The notes: generated from the letters alone by a model not told the origin. Counted from the stretch's first letter, positions 44,562-60,443 are shown. The stretch: 64,000 nucleotides of DNA from Marinihelvus fidelis (GCF_008725655.1 NZ_VYXP01000010.1:1-64000), one strand, 5' to 3'. Numbers and translations: made by a program.

Positions 44562-45472
44562 CAGTCCGCCTCCCCGTGGGTAATCTCGCGGAACACCTCG
44601 TCGAAACGGCCCGCCTCCAGGCGCAGCTCGGCAACATTCCAGCCCCGCTCGGCAATCACCCGCGACACCGCCGGCAGCAGCCCTTCGGCGGCGGGAAACA
44701 CGGTCAGCTCGGCGCCGCGAATCTCCGCCTTGCGCACCTCCGGCAGTTCGCTGAGCACGCTGGCCGCCTGCTTCGGCGACTCCAGCACCAGGGTCACGGC
44801 ATTGTGGTAGCGCGAGCGCGCCACCATGCCCGCCGGCGTGTCGTCGGCCATCAGCCGGCCATGGGCGATGACCATGACGCGGTTACAGACCGCCTCGACC
44901 TCTTCCAGGATATGCGTGGAGATGACGATGATCTTGTCGCTGGCCATGTCCTCGATCAGCCGTCGCACCTCGTGCTTCTGGTTCGGGTCCAGGCCGTCGG
45001 TGGGCTCGTCCAGGATCAGCACCTGCGGGTCATGCAAAATGGCCTGCGCCAGGCCGACGCGGCGCTTGAAGCCCTTCGACAGGGTCTCGATGGACTGGTG
45101 CAGCACGCCGCCGAGAGACAGCCGTTCGACGGCCGCGCCACGCGCATGGGCCGGGTTATCCAGCCCCCGGGCCCGGCCGACGAAATCGAGAAACGCACCC
45201 ACGGTCATTTCGCCGTAGCTGGGCGCGCCTTCGGGCAGGTAGCCCATGGCCCGCCGCGCCGCCAGCGAATCGCTGACGATGTCATGGCCGTTCACACGGG
45301 CCGTGCCGGCGGTGGGGGCCAAAAAGCCCGTGAGCATCTTCATGGTGGTGGACTTGCCGGCCCCGTTGGGGCCGAGAAAACCGAGCACCTGGCCCGGCTC
45401 GACGGTAAACGACAGGTCGTCAACCGCCGTGAATCCACCATATTCCTTGCGCAGGTTGATCGCTTCGATCAT
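44561..45472 (-). CDS. ABC transporter ATP-binding protein (GldA-like)
   Basis: ATPase of 303 residues with Walker A GPNGAGKST, signature LSKGFKRRVGLAQ, Walker B VLILDEPTDGLDP and the H-loop STHILEE. The C-terminal 80 residues form the extra domain usual in this ABC-2 group. It heads the four-gene operon; the promoter should lie in 45473-45560. Confidence 0.93.
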   Translation of the reverse strand: MIEAINLRKEYGGFTAVDDLSFTVEPGQVLGFLGPNGAGKSTTMKMLTGFLAPTAGTARVNGHDIVSDSLAARRAMGYLPEGAPSYGEMTVGAFLDFVGRARGLDNPAHARGAAVERLSLGGVLHQSIETLSKGFKRRVGLAQAILHDPQVLILDEPTDGLDPNQKHEVRRLIEDMASDKIIVISTHILEEVEAVCNRVMVIAHGRLMADDTPAGMVARSRYHNAVTLVLESPKQAASVLSELPEVRKAEIRGAELTVFPAAEGLLPAVSRVIAERGWNVAELRLEAGRFDEVFREITHGEAD

Positions 45473-45746
45473 CGCTGGGTGGTCCTTTTTTGCTGTTGGT
45501 TTCGAGCGTTCGCCACGTATTCTACCGGCCGGGTCACGGCAGGACCGGCCGGACAGCGCGATATTTTGGAATCCTCACAGAAAATTTCAAGCACCCCGGC
45601 CGCGCCAGTGGTTAATGACCCTGTCCGGGCCCCGCGGTTCCCTGCCCTTTGCCGCCCCGCCCACACACCCGTGTGACTTGTCACACTGGCGTGCCAGGCT
45701 GCAAAACCGCATGATCAATCATCGAACAACAAGGGAGGGAACACCC
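45473..45746. other. Intergenic region between the ABC operon and small membrane-protein gene
   Basis: Contains the promoter area of the leftward ABC operon and of the rightward 45747 gene. No PHO box, repeat array or conserved RNA was seen. A ribosome site (GGGAGGGA) lies 7-14 bases ahead of the 45747 start. Confidence 0.5.
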
Positions 45747-45980
45747 ATGGGCTTCTGGACTGCCATCGTCGCACTCGCCGCCATCGGCATGATCGGCCTG
45801 GTGCTGATCGCGCGCGCCACCAGCCGCCAGGACAACGGCGCCGACGAGCGCCTGGCCGCACTGGAAGACCGCTTCGAACGCCTCGACGCCGACATCCGCC
45901 ACCGCGTGGAGGTCCTCGAGCGCATCATCACCGACGGCAAGGCCGGCCTGAAGCGCCAGTTCGACGACCTGGAGCGCTGA
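45747..45980 (+). CDS. Small PspB-like membrane protein
   Basis: Protein of 77 residues: one N-terminal transmembrane helix (about 3-25) and a charged coiled coil ending RVEVLERIITDGKAGLKRQF. The layout and the RVxxLERII segment recall PspB, the phage-shock regulator that holds PspA at the membrane. pspA and pspC are absent here, so this is a family resemblance only. A close paralogue lies 104 bases downstream. Confidence 0.7.
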   Translation: MGFWTAIVALAAIGMIGLVLIARATSRQDNGADERLAALEDRFERLDADIRHRVEVLERIITDGKAGLKRQFDDLER

Positions 45981-46084
45981 AACCGGCCCCTTGCCGTTCG
46001 TCACCGGGGCATGACTTGTTGCACTTACACCCGGCGGCATAATTCCGCAGGCTGGGGGCGCATGATCAGTGGAGGGAATGCACC

Positions 46085-46324
46085 ATGAGTTTCTGGACAG
46101 CCATCGTCGCCATCGTCGCCATCTGCACGATTGGCGAAGCCATCCGTTCACGCCGTGATTCGAAGCATGACGCCGCGGCCGATGAAAAGCTGGACGAAAT
46201 CTCCAGCAAGCTCGACCGCCTCGACGGCGACCTGCGCGCCCGCGTGGAAGTCCTCGAGCGCATCGTCACGGACCGCAAGGACGACCTCAAATCGCGGTTT
46301 GACGACCTTCGTCGCGCTTCTTGA
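46085..46324 (+). CDS. Small PspB-like membrane protein, tandem paralogue
   Basis: Protein of 79 residues sharing with its upstream neighbour the start M-x-FWTAIVA, a single helix, and the tail RARVEVLERIVTDRKDDLKSRFDDL. The two are tandem duplicates that have diverged mainly in the linker. The start is preceded by GGAGGGA. The E3 repeat element begins 13 bases after the stop. Confidence 0.7.
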   Translation: MSFWTAIVAIVAICTIGEAIRSRRDSKHDAAADEKLDEISSKLDRLDGDLRARVEVLERIVTDRKDDLKSRFDDLRRAS

Positions 46325-46337
46325 CCGTGTCGCGTGA

Positions 46338-46449
46338 CCGGGGTGGCCTGTTGGGCTATCGCCGGACACGCTGTGGATACATCCTTGTACGCTTATCGGC
46401 GCCATCCATGGCGCCGATAGTCCGGCGCTAGCCCAACAGGCCACCCTGG
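46338..46449 (-). repeat. Structured intergenic repeat, copy E3 (52-nt core, 30-bp outer stem)
   Basis: Arms 46338-46367 and 46420-46449 pair over 30 bases with two mismatches. The 52-nt core (46368-46419), read on the minus strand, aligns over its whole length with the E1 and E2 cores. The first inner hairpin is GGCGCCAT/ATGGCGCC where E1 and E2 have GGCGGCAT/ATGCCGCC, and the second is TACA/TGTA; both keep pairing through compensatory changes. Confidence 0.9.
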
Positions 46450-46470
46450 CCATCGGAACGGAGACGTGTT

Positions 46471-46680
46471 GTGAAGGCAGGTACGAAGGGGTTTCTGGGT
46501 GGGTTGGTGGTTGGTGCGGGGGTGATGCTTGTGGGGGCCGTGTATTCGGTCAACACCGTCAGCCGCATGCACTACACGCTGGACGCGGTGAGCGCCAACG
46601 CGGGTTATTTTGCCAGCGTCCAGGCCGGCATCGACCACGCACGTGAACAACGCACCAAACGCCAGGCCGCGGCCCGGTGA
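46471..46680 (+). CDS. Small hypothetical membrane protein
   Basis: Protein of 69 residues with a GTG start (GGAG nine bases upstream), one hydrophobic helix (FLGGLVVGAGVMLVGAVYSV) and a basic tail. No family recognised. The TGA stop falls in the first unit of heptad array A8. It lies in the same direction as the two PspB-like genes but beyond the E3 hairpin. Confidence 0.6.
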   Translation: MKAGTKGFLGGLVVGAGVMLVGAVYSVNTVSRMHYTLDAVSANAGYFASVQAGIDHAREQRTKRQAAAR

Positions 46681-46725
46681 CGCGTGACGCGTGACACGTG
46701 ACACGTGACACGTGACACGTGACAC
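46677..46725 (+). repeat. Heptad repeat array A8 (7 units)
   Basis: Two GTGACGC units followed by five GTGACAC units. The first provides the stop of the 46471 gene. The run of identical GTGACAC variants suggests recent tandem expansion. The remaining spacer to 46857 shows no gene. Confidence 0.92.
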
Positions 46726-46857
46726 GACAAGGCTCCAGCCCCCGACCACCCACGTCAACTCCTTTCGCGCCCTTCGCGAAATTTGCGTAATCTGCGGTAA
46801 AAACCTAGTGGAACCCTAGCCCCACCCCAGGCCCACGCCCCAACGCCAGCGCCCCCT

Positions 46858-47499
46858 TCAGACGAACCCCAACTCAAACGCCTTCAACACCGCCCGGGTA
46901 CGATCCCTCACCCCCAGCTTGGACAGGATGTTGGACACGTGATTTTTCACCGTCCCTTCCGCCACGCCCAGCGAGTTGGCGATCTCCTTGTTTGAATAGC
47001 CGCCGGCCATCAGCCGCAGGATCTCGGTCTCGCGATCGGTGAGCGGGTCCGGGCGGTCGAGGGCGGAGAAATCGGTCTGCATGTTTTCCAGCCCCTTGAG
47101 CAGGCGCTGGGTGACGGCCGGTTTGACGATGGAGCCGCCCTGGGAGACGGTGCGGATGGCGTCGACCAGTTCGGCCAGGGACACGTCTTTGAGCAGGAAG
47201 CCCTTGGCGCCGTTCTGGATGCCGGCCAGCACCAGTTCGTCGTCGTCGAAGGTGGTCAGGATGATGGTGGGCGGCAGTGTGCCGGCCTCGTTGAGCGTGC
47301 GCAGCACGTCGACGCCGGACAGGCCCGGCATGCGCATGTCCAGCAGCACCACGTCGGGGCCGATCTCCGGGATCATGCGGATGGCCTCCTTGCCGTCGGG
47401 GGCCTCGGCGATCACCTCGATCTCCTCGGACAGTTCCAGCAGGCTGCGGACGCCCTTGCGCACCAGGTTCTGGTCGTCGACCAGCATGACCTTGATCAT
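46858..47499 (-). CDS. NarL/FixJ family response regulator
   Basis: Regulator of 213 residues: receiver domain with D8/D9 and phosphoacceptor D54 (VVLLDMRMPG), linker, and a LuxR-type helix-turn-helix (LTDRETEILRLMAGGYSNKEIANSLGVAEGTVKNHVSNILSK region at about 148-190). It is paired with the kinase gene upstream, five bases apart. Targets unknown; DesR/LiaR-type membrane sensing is a reasonable guess from the kinase. Confidence 0.92.
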   Translation of the reverse strand: MIKVMLVDDQNLVRKGVRSLLELSEEIEVIAEAPDGKEAIRMIPEIGPDVVLLDMRMPGLSGVDVLRTLNEAGTLPPTIILTTFDDDELVLAGIQNGAKGFLLKDVSLAELVDAIRTVSQGGSIVKPAVTQRLLKGLENMQTDFSALDRPDPLTDRETEILRLMAGGYSNKEIANSLGVAEGTVKNHVSNILSKLGVRDRTRAVLKAFELGFV

Positions 47500-47504
47500 T
47501 GTTG

Positions 47505-48659
47505 TTATCCCTCCATGGGCAACCAGGCGTGCAGTGTGAAGCCCGCACCCCGTGCCGATTCGATTTCAAGTTTACCGCCCAGCGCCAGCAGGCGCTCGGA
47601 CATGCCTTTCAGGCCGTTGCCGCGCTCCAGCCGCGAGGTGCCGCGGCCGTCGTCGCGGGCGCTCATCGCCAGGCCGTCGCTGGACGTGGACAGGCGGATC
47701 CACAGGTTGCGGGCGCGGGCGTGGCGGACGCTGTTGGTGATGATTTCCTGCACGCAACGCAGCAGCACCTGGGCGCGCTGCGGGTCCACCTGCACGGTCG
47801 ACGACGGCAGGTCCAGGTGGATGCGTGGCTTGGGCACGCCCTCGACCAGGGTGCGCAGTGCGTCAGCCAGGTCGACCTGGTCGGACTGGCGCATGTCGCT
47901 GACCACTTCGCGGACGTCGGCCAGCAGCAGCTTGGCCAGCGAATGGGCCTGCTGTACGTGTTCCAGGGCCTTGCCCTCGACCAGGTGGGTGACCACCTCC
48001 AGGTTCAGGGTCAGCGCGGTCAGGTGATGGCCCACCAGGTCGTGCAGCTCGCGCGAGATGCGCACGCGCTCGGCGATGCGGGTGTTCTGCGCCAGCAGCG
48101 CCTGGGTGGCCATCAGCTCGTGGTTGACCTTGCGCAGTTCGTCGCGGGACTGGCCCTGGCGCACCGAGGCGACCGAGCCGATAAAAATGAACAGTGACAC
48201 GGCCAAAAAGACGGCCGCGTTGATGGCGGCATCGGCGAACGGCAGCTGCGGCATCAGTGCCAGCACCCAGGCCAGCACCACGTTCTGGCCCACCAGCCAG
48301 ATGGCCGCAGGCACCGGCGCCAGCAGCCAGGGCAGCAGGCCCGCCACCACCAGCAGCATGACGCCGCCGATGGACGTGACGCTGATCCAGCTGGCGCCGA
48401 AGGCCAGCGCCGTGAGTGTCACCAGGCAGGCCAGGCGCATGGGCAGCGCGGGCCGTGCCGGCAGCTGGCGCAGGTAGCGCCAGTACACACCGCCAAAGAC
48501 CAGGTACATCGCCCACCAGGCCAGGTAGTGACTGAGTGGCAGCGGGTCCTCGTACAGCAGGCCGGGCATCAGCAGCGGCATGCCGGCGCAGAACCAGATA
48601 AACAGCCCGGCGTAGCGGAGCAGTTCGATGGGGCGGTGTTCTCGCTTGAAAAACGACAT
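47505..48659 (-). CDS. DesK/LiaS-type sensor histidine kinase (HisKA_3)
   Basis: Kinase of 384 residues with six hydrophobic segments in the first 170 residues and no large extracytoplasmic domain, as in membrane-sensing DesK-type kinases. The HisKA_3 motif RISRELHDLVGHHLTALTL carries the phosphorylated histidine, and the ATPase domain has QEIITNSVRHA and GNGLKGMSERL. The start MSFFKREHRP at 48659 is chosen because the upstream extension has no domain support and overlaps the next promoter. Confidence 0.9.
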   Translation of the reverse strand: MSFFKREHRPIELLRYAGLFIWFCAGMPLLMPGLLYEDPLPLSHYLAWWAMYLVFGGVYWRYLRQLPARPALPMRLACLVTLTALAFGASWISVTSIGGVMLLVVAGLLPWLLAPVPAAIWLVGQNVVLAWVLALMPQLPFADAAINAAVFLAVSLFIFIGSVASVRQGQSRDELRKVNHELMATQALLAQNTRIAERVRISRELHDLVGHHLTALTLNLEVVTHLVEGKALEHVQQAHSLAKLLLADVREVVSDMRQSDQVDLADALRTLVEGVPKPRIHLDLPSSTVQVDPQRAQVLLRCVQEIITNSVRHARARNLWIRLSTSSDGLAMSARDDGRGTSRLERGNGLKGMSERLLALGGKLEIESARGAGFTLHAWLPMEG

Positions 48660-48735
48660 GGAGCGGCGTGGCTGGCCTTGCGCGAGCGGGTTCACCGCGC
48701 ATAATAGCCCAGTCCCCGCCCCGGTCCACCTGCGA

Positions 48736-49269
48736 ATGGTCATGATTCCTACACCCGCACCTGCGGACACCGCCAACGGCGATGATGTCCTGCGCCTGGC
48801 CGACGCCGACAACGCGGCGCTGGCGGCGCTGCTGGCGCGCTACGGCCTGGCGCTGGAGCGGGTGGCGGCGGATGCCGACATCCCGGGCAGTTTCTGGGGC
48901 GACGAGGAAGCCGGCCTGGTCGGCGCACGGCTGCTGGCGCGACCGGACACGCCGGTGCACTCGGTGCTGCACGAGAGCGGCCACTTCGTCTGCATGGACG
49001 GCGCCCGTCGTGACGGCCTGGATACCGACGCCGGCGGCGACTACGACGAGGAAAACGCCGTCTGCTACCTGCAAATCCTGCTGGCCGGCGAACTGGCGGA
49101 CATGGGCCGGGCGCGCATGTTCCGCGACATGGACGCCTGGGGCTACAGTTTCCGCCTGGGTTCGGCCCGGGCCTGGTTCGAAAACGACGCCGAGGACGCC
49201 CGCGAATGGCTGCGCCGCCATCGGCTGGTCAACGACGACGACACCCCGAGCTGGCGACTGCGGCCCTGA
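48736..49269 (+). CDS. Hypothetical protein with zincin-like HESGH motif
   Basis: Protein of 177 residues (or 175 from a second ATG at 48742). The centre has HSVLHESGHFVCMDG, an HExxH-type signature of zinc hydrolases, followed by acidic DTDAGGDYDEENAVCYLQILLAGEL, where a third metal ligand (D or E) could lie. No signal peptide. I do not recognise a named family; a metallopeptidase-like fold is inference. Confidence 0.7.
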   Translation: MVMIPTPAPADTANGDDVLRLADADNAALAALLARYGLALERVAADADIPGSFWGDEEAGLVGARLLARPDTPVHSVLHESGHFVCMDGARRDGLDTDAGGDYDEENAVCYLQILLAGELADMGRARMFRDMDAWGYSFRLGSARAWFENDAEDAREWLRRHRLVNDDDTPSWRLRP

Positions 49270-49293
49270 ACGGGCCGCCGCCGCTCGCTCACC

Positions 49294-50166
49294 TTACTCC
49301 GGCTTACGGAATTTCAGCGTCATGCGGTTGGACTCGCCAATCGCCTGCATGGCCGCGCGTGCCTCCGGGTCTTCGCCGGTGCCGTTGAATGACGGTGGCA
49401 GGCGCCAGACGATATCCGTCTCGCCGGGCTGGTCGGCCGGGTTCTGGTTGATGTCCGATTCGGCGACGAACTCAAAGCCGGCCTGCTCGAACAGGGCGAT
49501 GACATCGGCCTTCTTCAGGTAGCCGTGGCTGCCATCGGCGAATTCGTCCGAGCGCTCGGGCCTCGCCTCGTGCTGGACCACGCCGACGATGCCGCCGGGC
49601 TTGAGCACGGCCAGGGTGTCGGCCAGCGCCGCATCCAGGAAGCCGCCCTGGTCCTGGAAGCGCTGCATGTTGTGCAGCGCACGGATCATCAGCACGGCAT
49701 CGGCGCTGCCGGCCATGTCATCGGGCAGGCTGCCCAGTTCGAAGGCCTGGACCGCGGCACCGTCATCGACCCAGTCCCCGGCCTCTTCCGGCCAGTCATC
49801 GACCCAGGTCGACATGGTGGCAATGAAGGCGTCATCGAAAAAGCCGAACAGCGGCCAGATATCCTGGTCGTAATTGGCACCCACCAGCGTGCCGTCGGGG
49901 CCCAGGTAGGGCACCAGGATCTTGCTGTACCAGCCGCCGCCGGGCAATGCCTCGACCACGGTCATGCCGGGCTCAATGCCAAAGAACGCCAGCGTTTCCG
50001 CCGGGTGGCGATAGACATAGCGCGCCTGCACGTCCTCGGGCTGGGCCGCCAGCACCGTATCCAGCCGGTCATTGCCGGCCCATGCCGCGTTGGCGGACAG
50101 CATGACGATGGCACCGGCGAACGCCGGCAGTACCCGGTTTCGGGCAGAAGCAAAAAACCTGTTCAT
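49294..50166 (-). CDS. Exported SAM-dependent methyltransferase-like protein
   Basis: Protein of 290 residues with a signal peptide ending NAAWAG and a class I methyltransferase fold: motif I VVEALPGGGWYSKIL (a variant of the usual E/DxGxGxG), VLMIRALHNMQ and VLKPGGIVGVVQH. Export of a methyltransferase is odd because S-adenosylmethionine is cytoplasmic, yet such exported homologues are widespread in proteobacteria. Activity is unproven. Confidence 0.8.
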   Translation of the reverse strand: MNRFFASARNRVLPAFAGAIVMLSANAAWAGNDRLDTVLAAQPEDVQARYVYRHPAETLAFFGIEPGMTVVEALPGGGWYSKILVPYLGPDGTLVGANYDQDIWPLFGFFDDAFIATMSTWVDDWPEEAGDWVDDGAAVQAFELGSLPDDMAGSADAVLMIRALHNMQRFQDQGGFLDAALADTLAVLKPGGIVGVVQHEARPERSDEFADGSHGYLKKADVIALFEQAGFEFVAESDINQNPADQPGETDIVWRLPPSFNGTGEDPEARAAMQAIGESNRMTLKFRKPE

Positions 50167-50231
50167 GAACGCACCTCGTTTCCTGTCAACCGCCGGCGCC
50201 GCGCGCCGGTGTTCCCAGTATAGGTGCTGCG

Positions 50232-50780
50232 TCAGGGGTTGGTGGACGGGTCCGTGGCCGAGTCGGTGGCCGGGTCGTTGGGCGGGTCCGTGGCCGGCTC
50301 CGTAGCCGGCGGCGCTTTGTCCGGCTCGGTGGCCGGTTCGATGGCTGGCGCAGCGGCCGGCGGCGTGGTGGCCTGGCCGCGGACGAACCAGCCCAGCTGC
50401 CAGCCGGCGATTGCGGCGGCGGCCGCGGCCAGCAGCGCGGCCAGCACCCAGGGCCAGGGCGAGCGGCGCGGGCGCACCGCGTCTTCAGTCAGCACGCGGT
50501 CGGGCCGCAGGCCGGGGGCCTGGACCATGAAGCGGCAGGTGGCCACGCGGATCTCGTCACCGCCTACCAGCTGGGCGCTGTCGACGGTCTCGCCGTTGAC
50601 CTGTACCTCGGCATCGCCATGCCGCGCCAGCGTGATGCGGCCGTCGGCAAAGCTGATCTCGGCGGCCAGTTCGCCCACCGGCGGAATGCCGCCGTTGACA
50701 CCGATGCGTACCGGCTCGTCCAGGTCGAACTTGCGATTGATCACCGCGCCTGCGGTGCCCTTGAGTCGGTACAGGCTCAT
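50232..50780 (-). CDS. FHA-like domain protein with membrane anchor and proline-rich tail
   Basis: Protein of 182 residues. Residues 1-95 look like a forkhead-associated domain ([40 protein letters not shown], a weak match). A transmembrane helix lies at about 109-131 and a low-complexity tail of P, A, T, E and D follows (PATEPATDP type imperfect repeats). Its start overlaps the ispF stop by four bases. FHA domains bind phosphothreonine; a link to cell-envelope signalling is conjecture. Confidence 0.6.
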   Translation of the reverse strand: MSLYRLKGTAGAVINRKFDLDEPVRIGVNGGIPPVGELAAEISFADGRITLARHGDAEVQVNGETVDSAQLVGGDEIRVATCRFMVQAPGLRPDRVLTEDAVRPRRSPWPWVLAALLAAAAAAIAGWQLGWFVRGQATTPPAAAPAIEPATEPDKAPPATEPATDPPNDPATDSATDPSTNP

Positions 50781-51256
50781 GTCCTCTCCATCAGCACGAT
50801 GGCCGTGGCCGCGATGCCTTCGCCGCGGCCGCAGAATCCCAGTGTTTCGGTGGTTGTGGCCTTGACCGATACGGCGTCGGTGTCCAGCCCCAGGTCAGTG
50901 GCGATGTGGCCACGCATGGCCGCCACATGCGGGCCCACGCGCGGGGCCTCGCAGACCACGGTCAGGTCGGCGTTGACGGCGCGCCAGCCGCGCTCCGCGG
51001 CCATGGCGGCCACGGCGCGCAGCAGGTCGCGGCTGTCGGCATCGGCCCAGCGCTCGTCGGACGGCGGAAAGTGTTTGCCGATATCGCCCAGCGCCAGCGC
51101 ACCCAGCACCGCGTCGCAGAGCGCGTGCAGCACCACGTCGCCGTCGGAATGCGCCGCCAGGCCGCGGTCGTGCGGCACGCGCACGCCGCCCAGCATCACG
51201 TGATCGCCGTCGCAGAACGCGTGCACGTCCAGGCCCTGGCCAACGCGCAGGCTCAC
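50777..51256 (-). CDS. ispF: 2-C-methyl-D-erythritol 2,4-cyclodiphosphate synthase
   Basis: Fifth enzyme of the MEP isoprenoid pathway, 159 residues. Zinc ligands D and H are visible in GLDVHAF and the histidine in [14 protein letters not shown]; the C-terminal [19 protein letters not shown] is typical. The GTG start at 51256 overlaps the ispD stop (GTGA); it is preferred to a much longer frame that would lie inside ispD. Confidence 0.95.
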   Translation of the reverse strand: MSLRVGQGLDVHAFCDGDHVMLGGVRVPHDRGLAAHSDGDVVLHALCDAVLGALALGDIGKHFPPSDERWADADSRDLLRAVAAMAAERGWRAVNADLTVVCEAPRVGPHVAAMRGHIATDLGLDTDAVSVKATTTETLGFCGRGEGIAATAIVLMERT

Positions 51257-51999
51257 GTGTCGCTCCCGTTGCCCGCTGATTCGCCGTCGGCGTCGGCGCC
51301 GGCGCCGAGCCAGGCGCGAACCGCCAGCAGGTCTTCTGGCCAGGTGACCTTCAGGTTCATACCCGAGCCCATGACCAGCCGCGGCCGGGCGCCGGCGCGT
51401 TCCATGGCCTGGGCCTCGTCGGTGGGGGTCTCGCCGGCGTCCAGCTGCGCCTGCAGCGCGTCGAGCAGGCCCTGCACGGGGAACAGCTGCGGCGTCTGCG
51501 CCGCCCACAGGTCCTCGCGGTCGACGGTGGCGGCCACGCAGCCATCGGCGTCGGCGCGCTTCAGGGTGTCGCGGATGGGCAACGCCAGCAAAGCGCCGTC
51601 CGGTGAGGACAGGCCGGCTTCCAGCAGTCGGTCAATTGCGGCATGGTCGAGCCCGGGGCGGGCAGCGTCGTGCACCAGCACCCACTCGGCATCATGCTGG
51701 TCGCGGATGTAGGCCAGGCCGTTGAGCACGGACTCGGCGCGGGTCGCGCCGCCGGCGACTACGCCGATGGTGGGGTCGGCGCCCAGCGCCAGGCCGACGA
51801 AGTAATCGTCATCCGGGGCCAGCGTCACGGTCACGCCCTCGACGGCCGGGTGCGAGGCGAGCACGCCCACGGCATGCTCGATCACGGCCTTGCCGGCCAC
51901 GGCCAGGTACTGCTTGGGCACCTCGGCGCCGAAGCGCGAGCCGGCACCGGCGGCCGGCACCAGGGCATGTACCCGGGGCTTGCCCGATGCCGCGCTCAC
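51253..51999 (-). CDS. ispD: 2-C-methyl-D-erythritol 4-phosphate cytidylyltransferase
   Basis: Third enzyme of the MEP pathway, 248 residues, adding CMP to methylerythritol phosphate. The nucleotide-binding loop [27 protein letters not shown] and [10 protein letters not shown] are visible. The C-terminal 20 residues are an alanine/glycine/aspartate-rich extension. It sits in the ftsB-ispD-ispF order standard for gammaproteobacteria, with four-base overlaps on both sides. Confidence 0.96.
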   Translation of the reverse strand: MSAASGKPRVHALVPAAGAGSRFGAEVPKQYLAVAGKAVIEHAVGVLASHPAVEGVTVTLAPDDDYFVGLALGADPTIGVVAGGATRAESVLNGLAYIRDQHDAEWVLVHDAARPGLDHAAIDRLLEAGLSSPDGALLALPIRDTLKRADADGCVAATVDREDLWAAQTPQLFPVQGLLDALQAQLDAGETPTDEAQAMERAGARPRLVMGSGMNLKVTWPEDLLAVRAWLGAGADADGESAGNGSDT

Positions 52000-52310
52000 G
52001 CGCCGCCCTCCTCGTCGACCCGGCGCGGCGCGGCGCTGCCTTCCGGCACCACCTGGTAGAAGGTCTCGCCGTCACGGATCAGGCCCAGCTCGCTGCGCGC
52101 CCGTTCCTCGATGGCATCCAGGCGCTCGCGCAGGTCATCGACCTCGGCGCGCAGTTCGCGGTTGCGGTTCAGCAACATCTCGTTTTCGGCTTCCTGGGTG
52201 GCCACGCGCTCCTCAAGGCTGGCGATGTCACGGTAGCCGCCATCGCCAAACCAGAGCTTGAACTGCAGCAATGCCAGCAGCAACACGAGGACGATGATCA
52301 GAACGCGCAT
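51996..52310 (-). CDS. ftsB: Cell division protein FtsB
   Basis: Small bitopic division protein of 104 residues: N-terminal helix VLIIVLVLLLALLQF and a leucine-zipper coiled coil over about residues 28-75, then ERARSELGLIRDGETFYQVV, the usual C-terminal FtsB segment. It bridges FtsL and FtsQ in the divisome. Position between eno and ispD is the typical gene order. Confidence 0.94.
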   Translation of the reverse strand: MRVLIIVLVLLLALLQFKLWFGDGGYRDIASLEERVATQEAENEMLLNRNRELRAEVDDLRERLDAIEERARSELGLIRDGETFYQVVPEGSAAPRRVDEEGGA

Positions 52311-52361
52311 CCCGCCCTCCCTGTGCCCCCCGCCGGCATCAGCTGTTCCGCGCGGCCCGGA

Positions 52362-56285
<3,924 letters not shown>

Positions 56286-56327
56286 TCAGGGGGAGCGGAT
56301 TCTCCGCAAAGGCCAGGTATAGTCATC

Positions 56328-56836
56328 ATGAACCGACGTTCACGCCTCGTTCGCGCGACGCTTTTGCTCGCCACGCTCATGTTCACCGCACCGGCATTGG
56401 CCGATGACTGGTTCCCGTCCGTTGACTGGTCGGTCGACCACTGGCGCTTCCAGACCTCGCTGTACACCAAGCACTTTGACCCCGATCCCGAGCACGACAA
56501 CACCCAGGGACTGATCAATTTTGAAGCCTGGAACAAGGACGGCTACCACGCCGGCTTTGCCTGGTTCGACAACTCGTTCGGCCAGGACTCGCAGTACCTG
56601 TACGTCGGCAAGGCCTGGGAGCTGGGCAAGCCCGACCACTTCTACTGGCGCGTGACCGCCGGCCTGCTGCACGGCTACAAGGACGAGTACGAAGACAAGA
56701 TCCCGCTCAACAGCCTGGGCGTTGCCCCCGCGATCGTCCCCACCCTGGGCTACCGCTACAAGCGCGTCTTCGCCGAGTACCAGCAACTCGGCCTGGCCGC
56801 CGGCATGCTCACCGCCGGCTTCACCTTCGGAGTGAA

Positions 56837-56849
<13 letters not shown>
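56328..56849 (+). CDS. Exported protein of a family often labelled sn-glycerol-3-phosphate transporter; 3' end altered
   Basis: Protein of 173 residues with a signal peptide ending APALA. The body (TSLYTKHFDPDPEHDNTQGLI, YLYVGKAWELG, VTAGLLHGYKDEYEDKIPLNSLGVAPAIVPTLGY) matches a small beta-rich envelope family in Xanthomonas and Pseudomonas whose database name is probably wrong. A beta-barrel is likely. The last residues GVKGSE and the TAG stop are encoded by the left inverted repeat of the RAYT unit; homologues, as I recall them, end near GFTF or GYRF. Confidence 0.65.
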
Positions 56850-60359
<3,510 letters not shown>

Positions 60360-60365
60360 AAGTGT

Positions 60366-60413
60366 TTTAGTCACGCGTCACGGGTGACAGGTAACGCGTG
60401 ACGCGTGACTAAA
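60366..60413 (+). repeat. Heptad repeat array A9 forming a 17-bp hairpin in the parC leader
   Basis: A short array with both orientations (GTCACGC GTCAC and GTAACGC GTGACGC GTGAC) folds into a perfect 17-bp stem: 60366-60382 pairs with 60397-60413, leaving a 14-nt loop. It sits between the lipoprotein stop and the parC start, 30 bases ahead of the ATG. It may attenuate or separate parC expression from the upstream genes. There is no T-tract. Confidence 0.85.
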
Positions 60414-60443
60414 TCGAATAGCGACAATCGAAGCAACATTACT

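Noticed and set aside
46745-46800. Possible remnant of another intergenic repeat (TTTCGCGCCCTTCGCGAAA and following bases)
   Set aside because: A small palindrome is visible, but there is no second copy in the window to support a repeat family.
60405-60443. Upstream GTG start for parC
   Set aside because: It lies in the right arm of the heptad hairpin and adds 13 residues without homology; the ATG at 60444 starts the conserved N-terminus.
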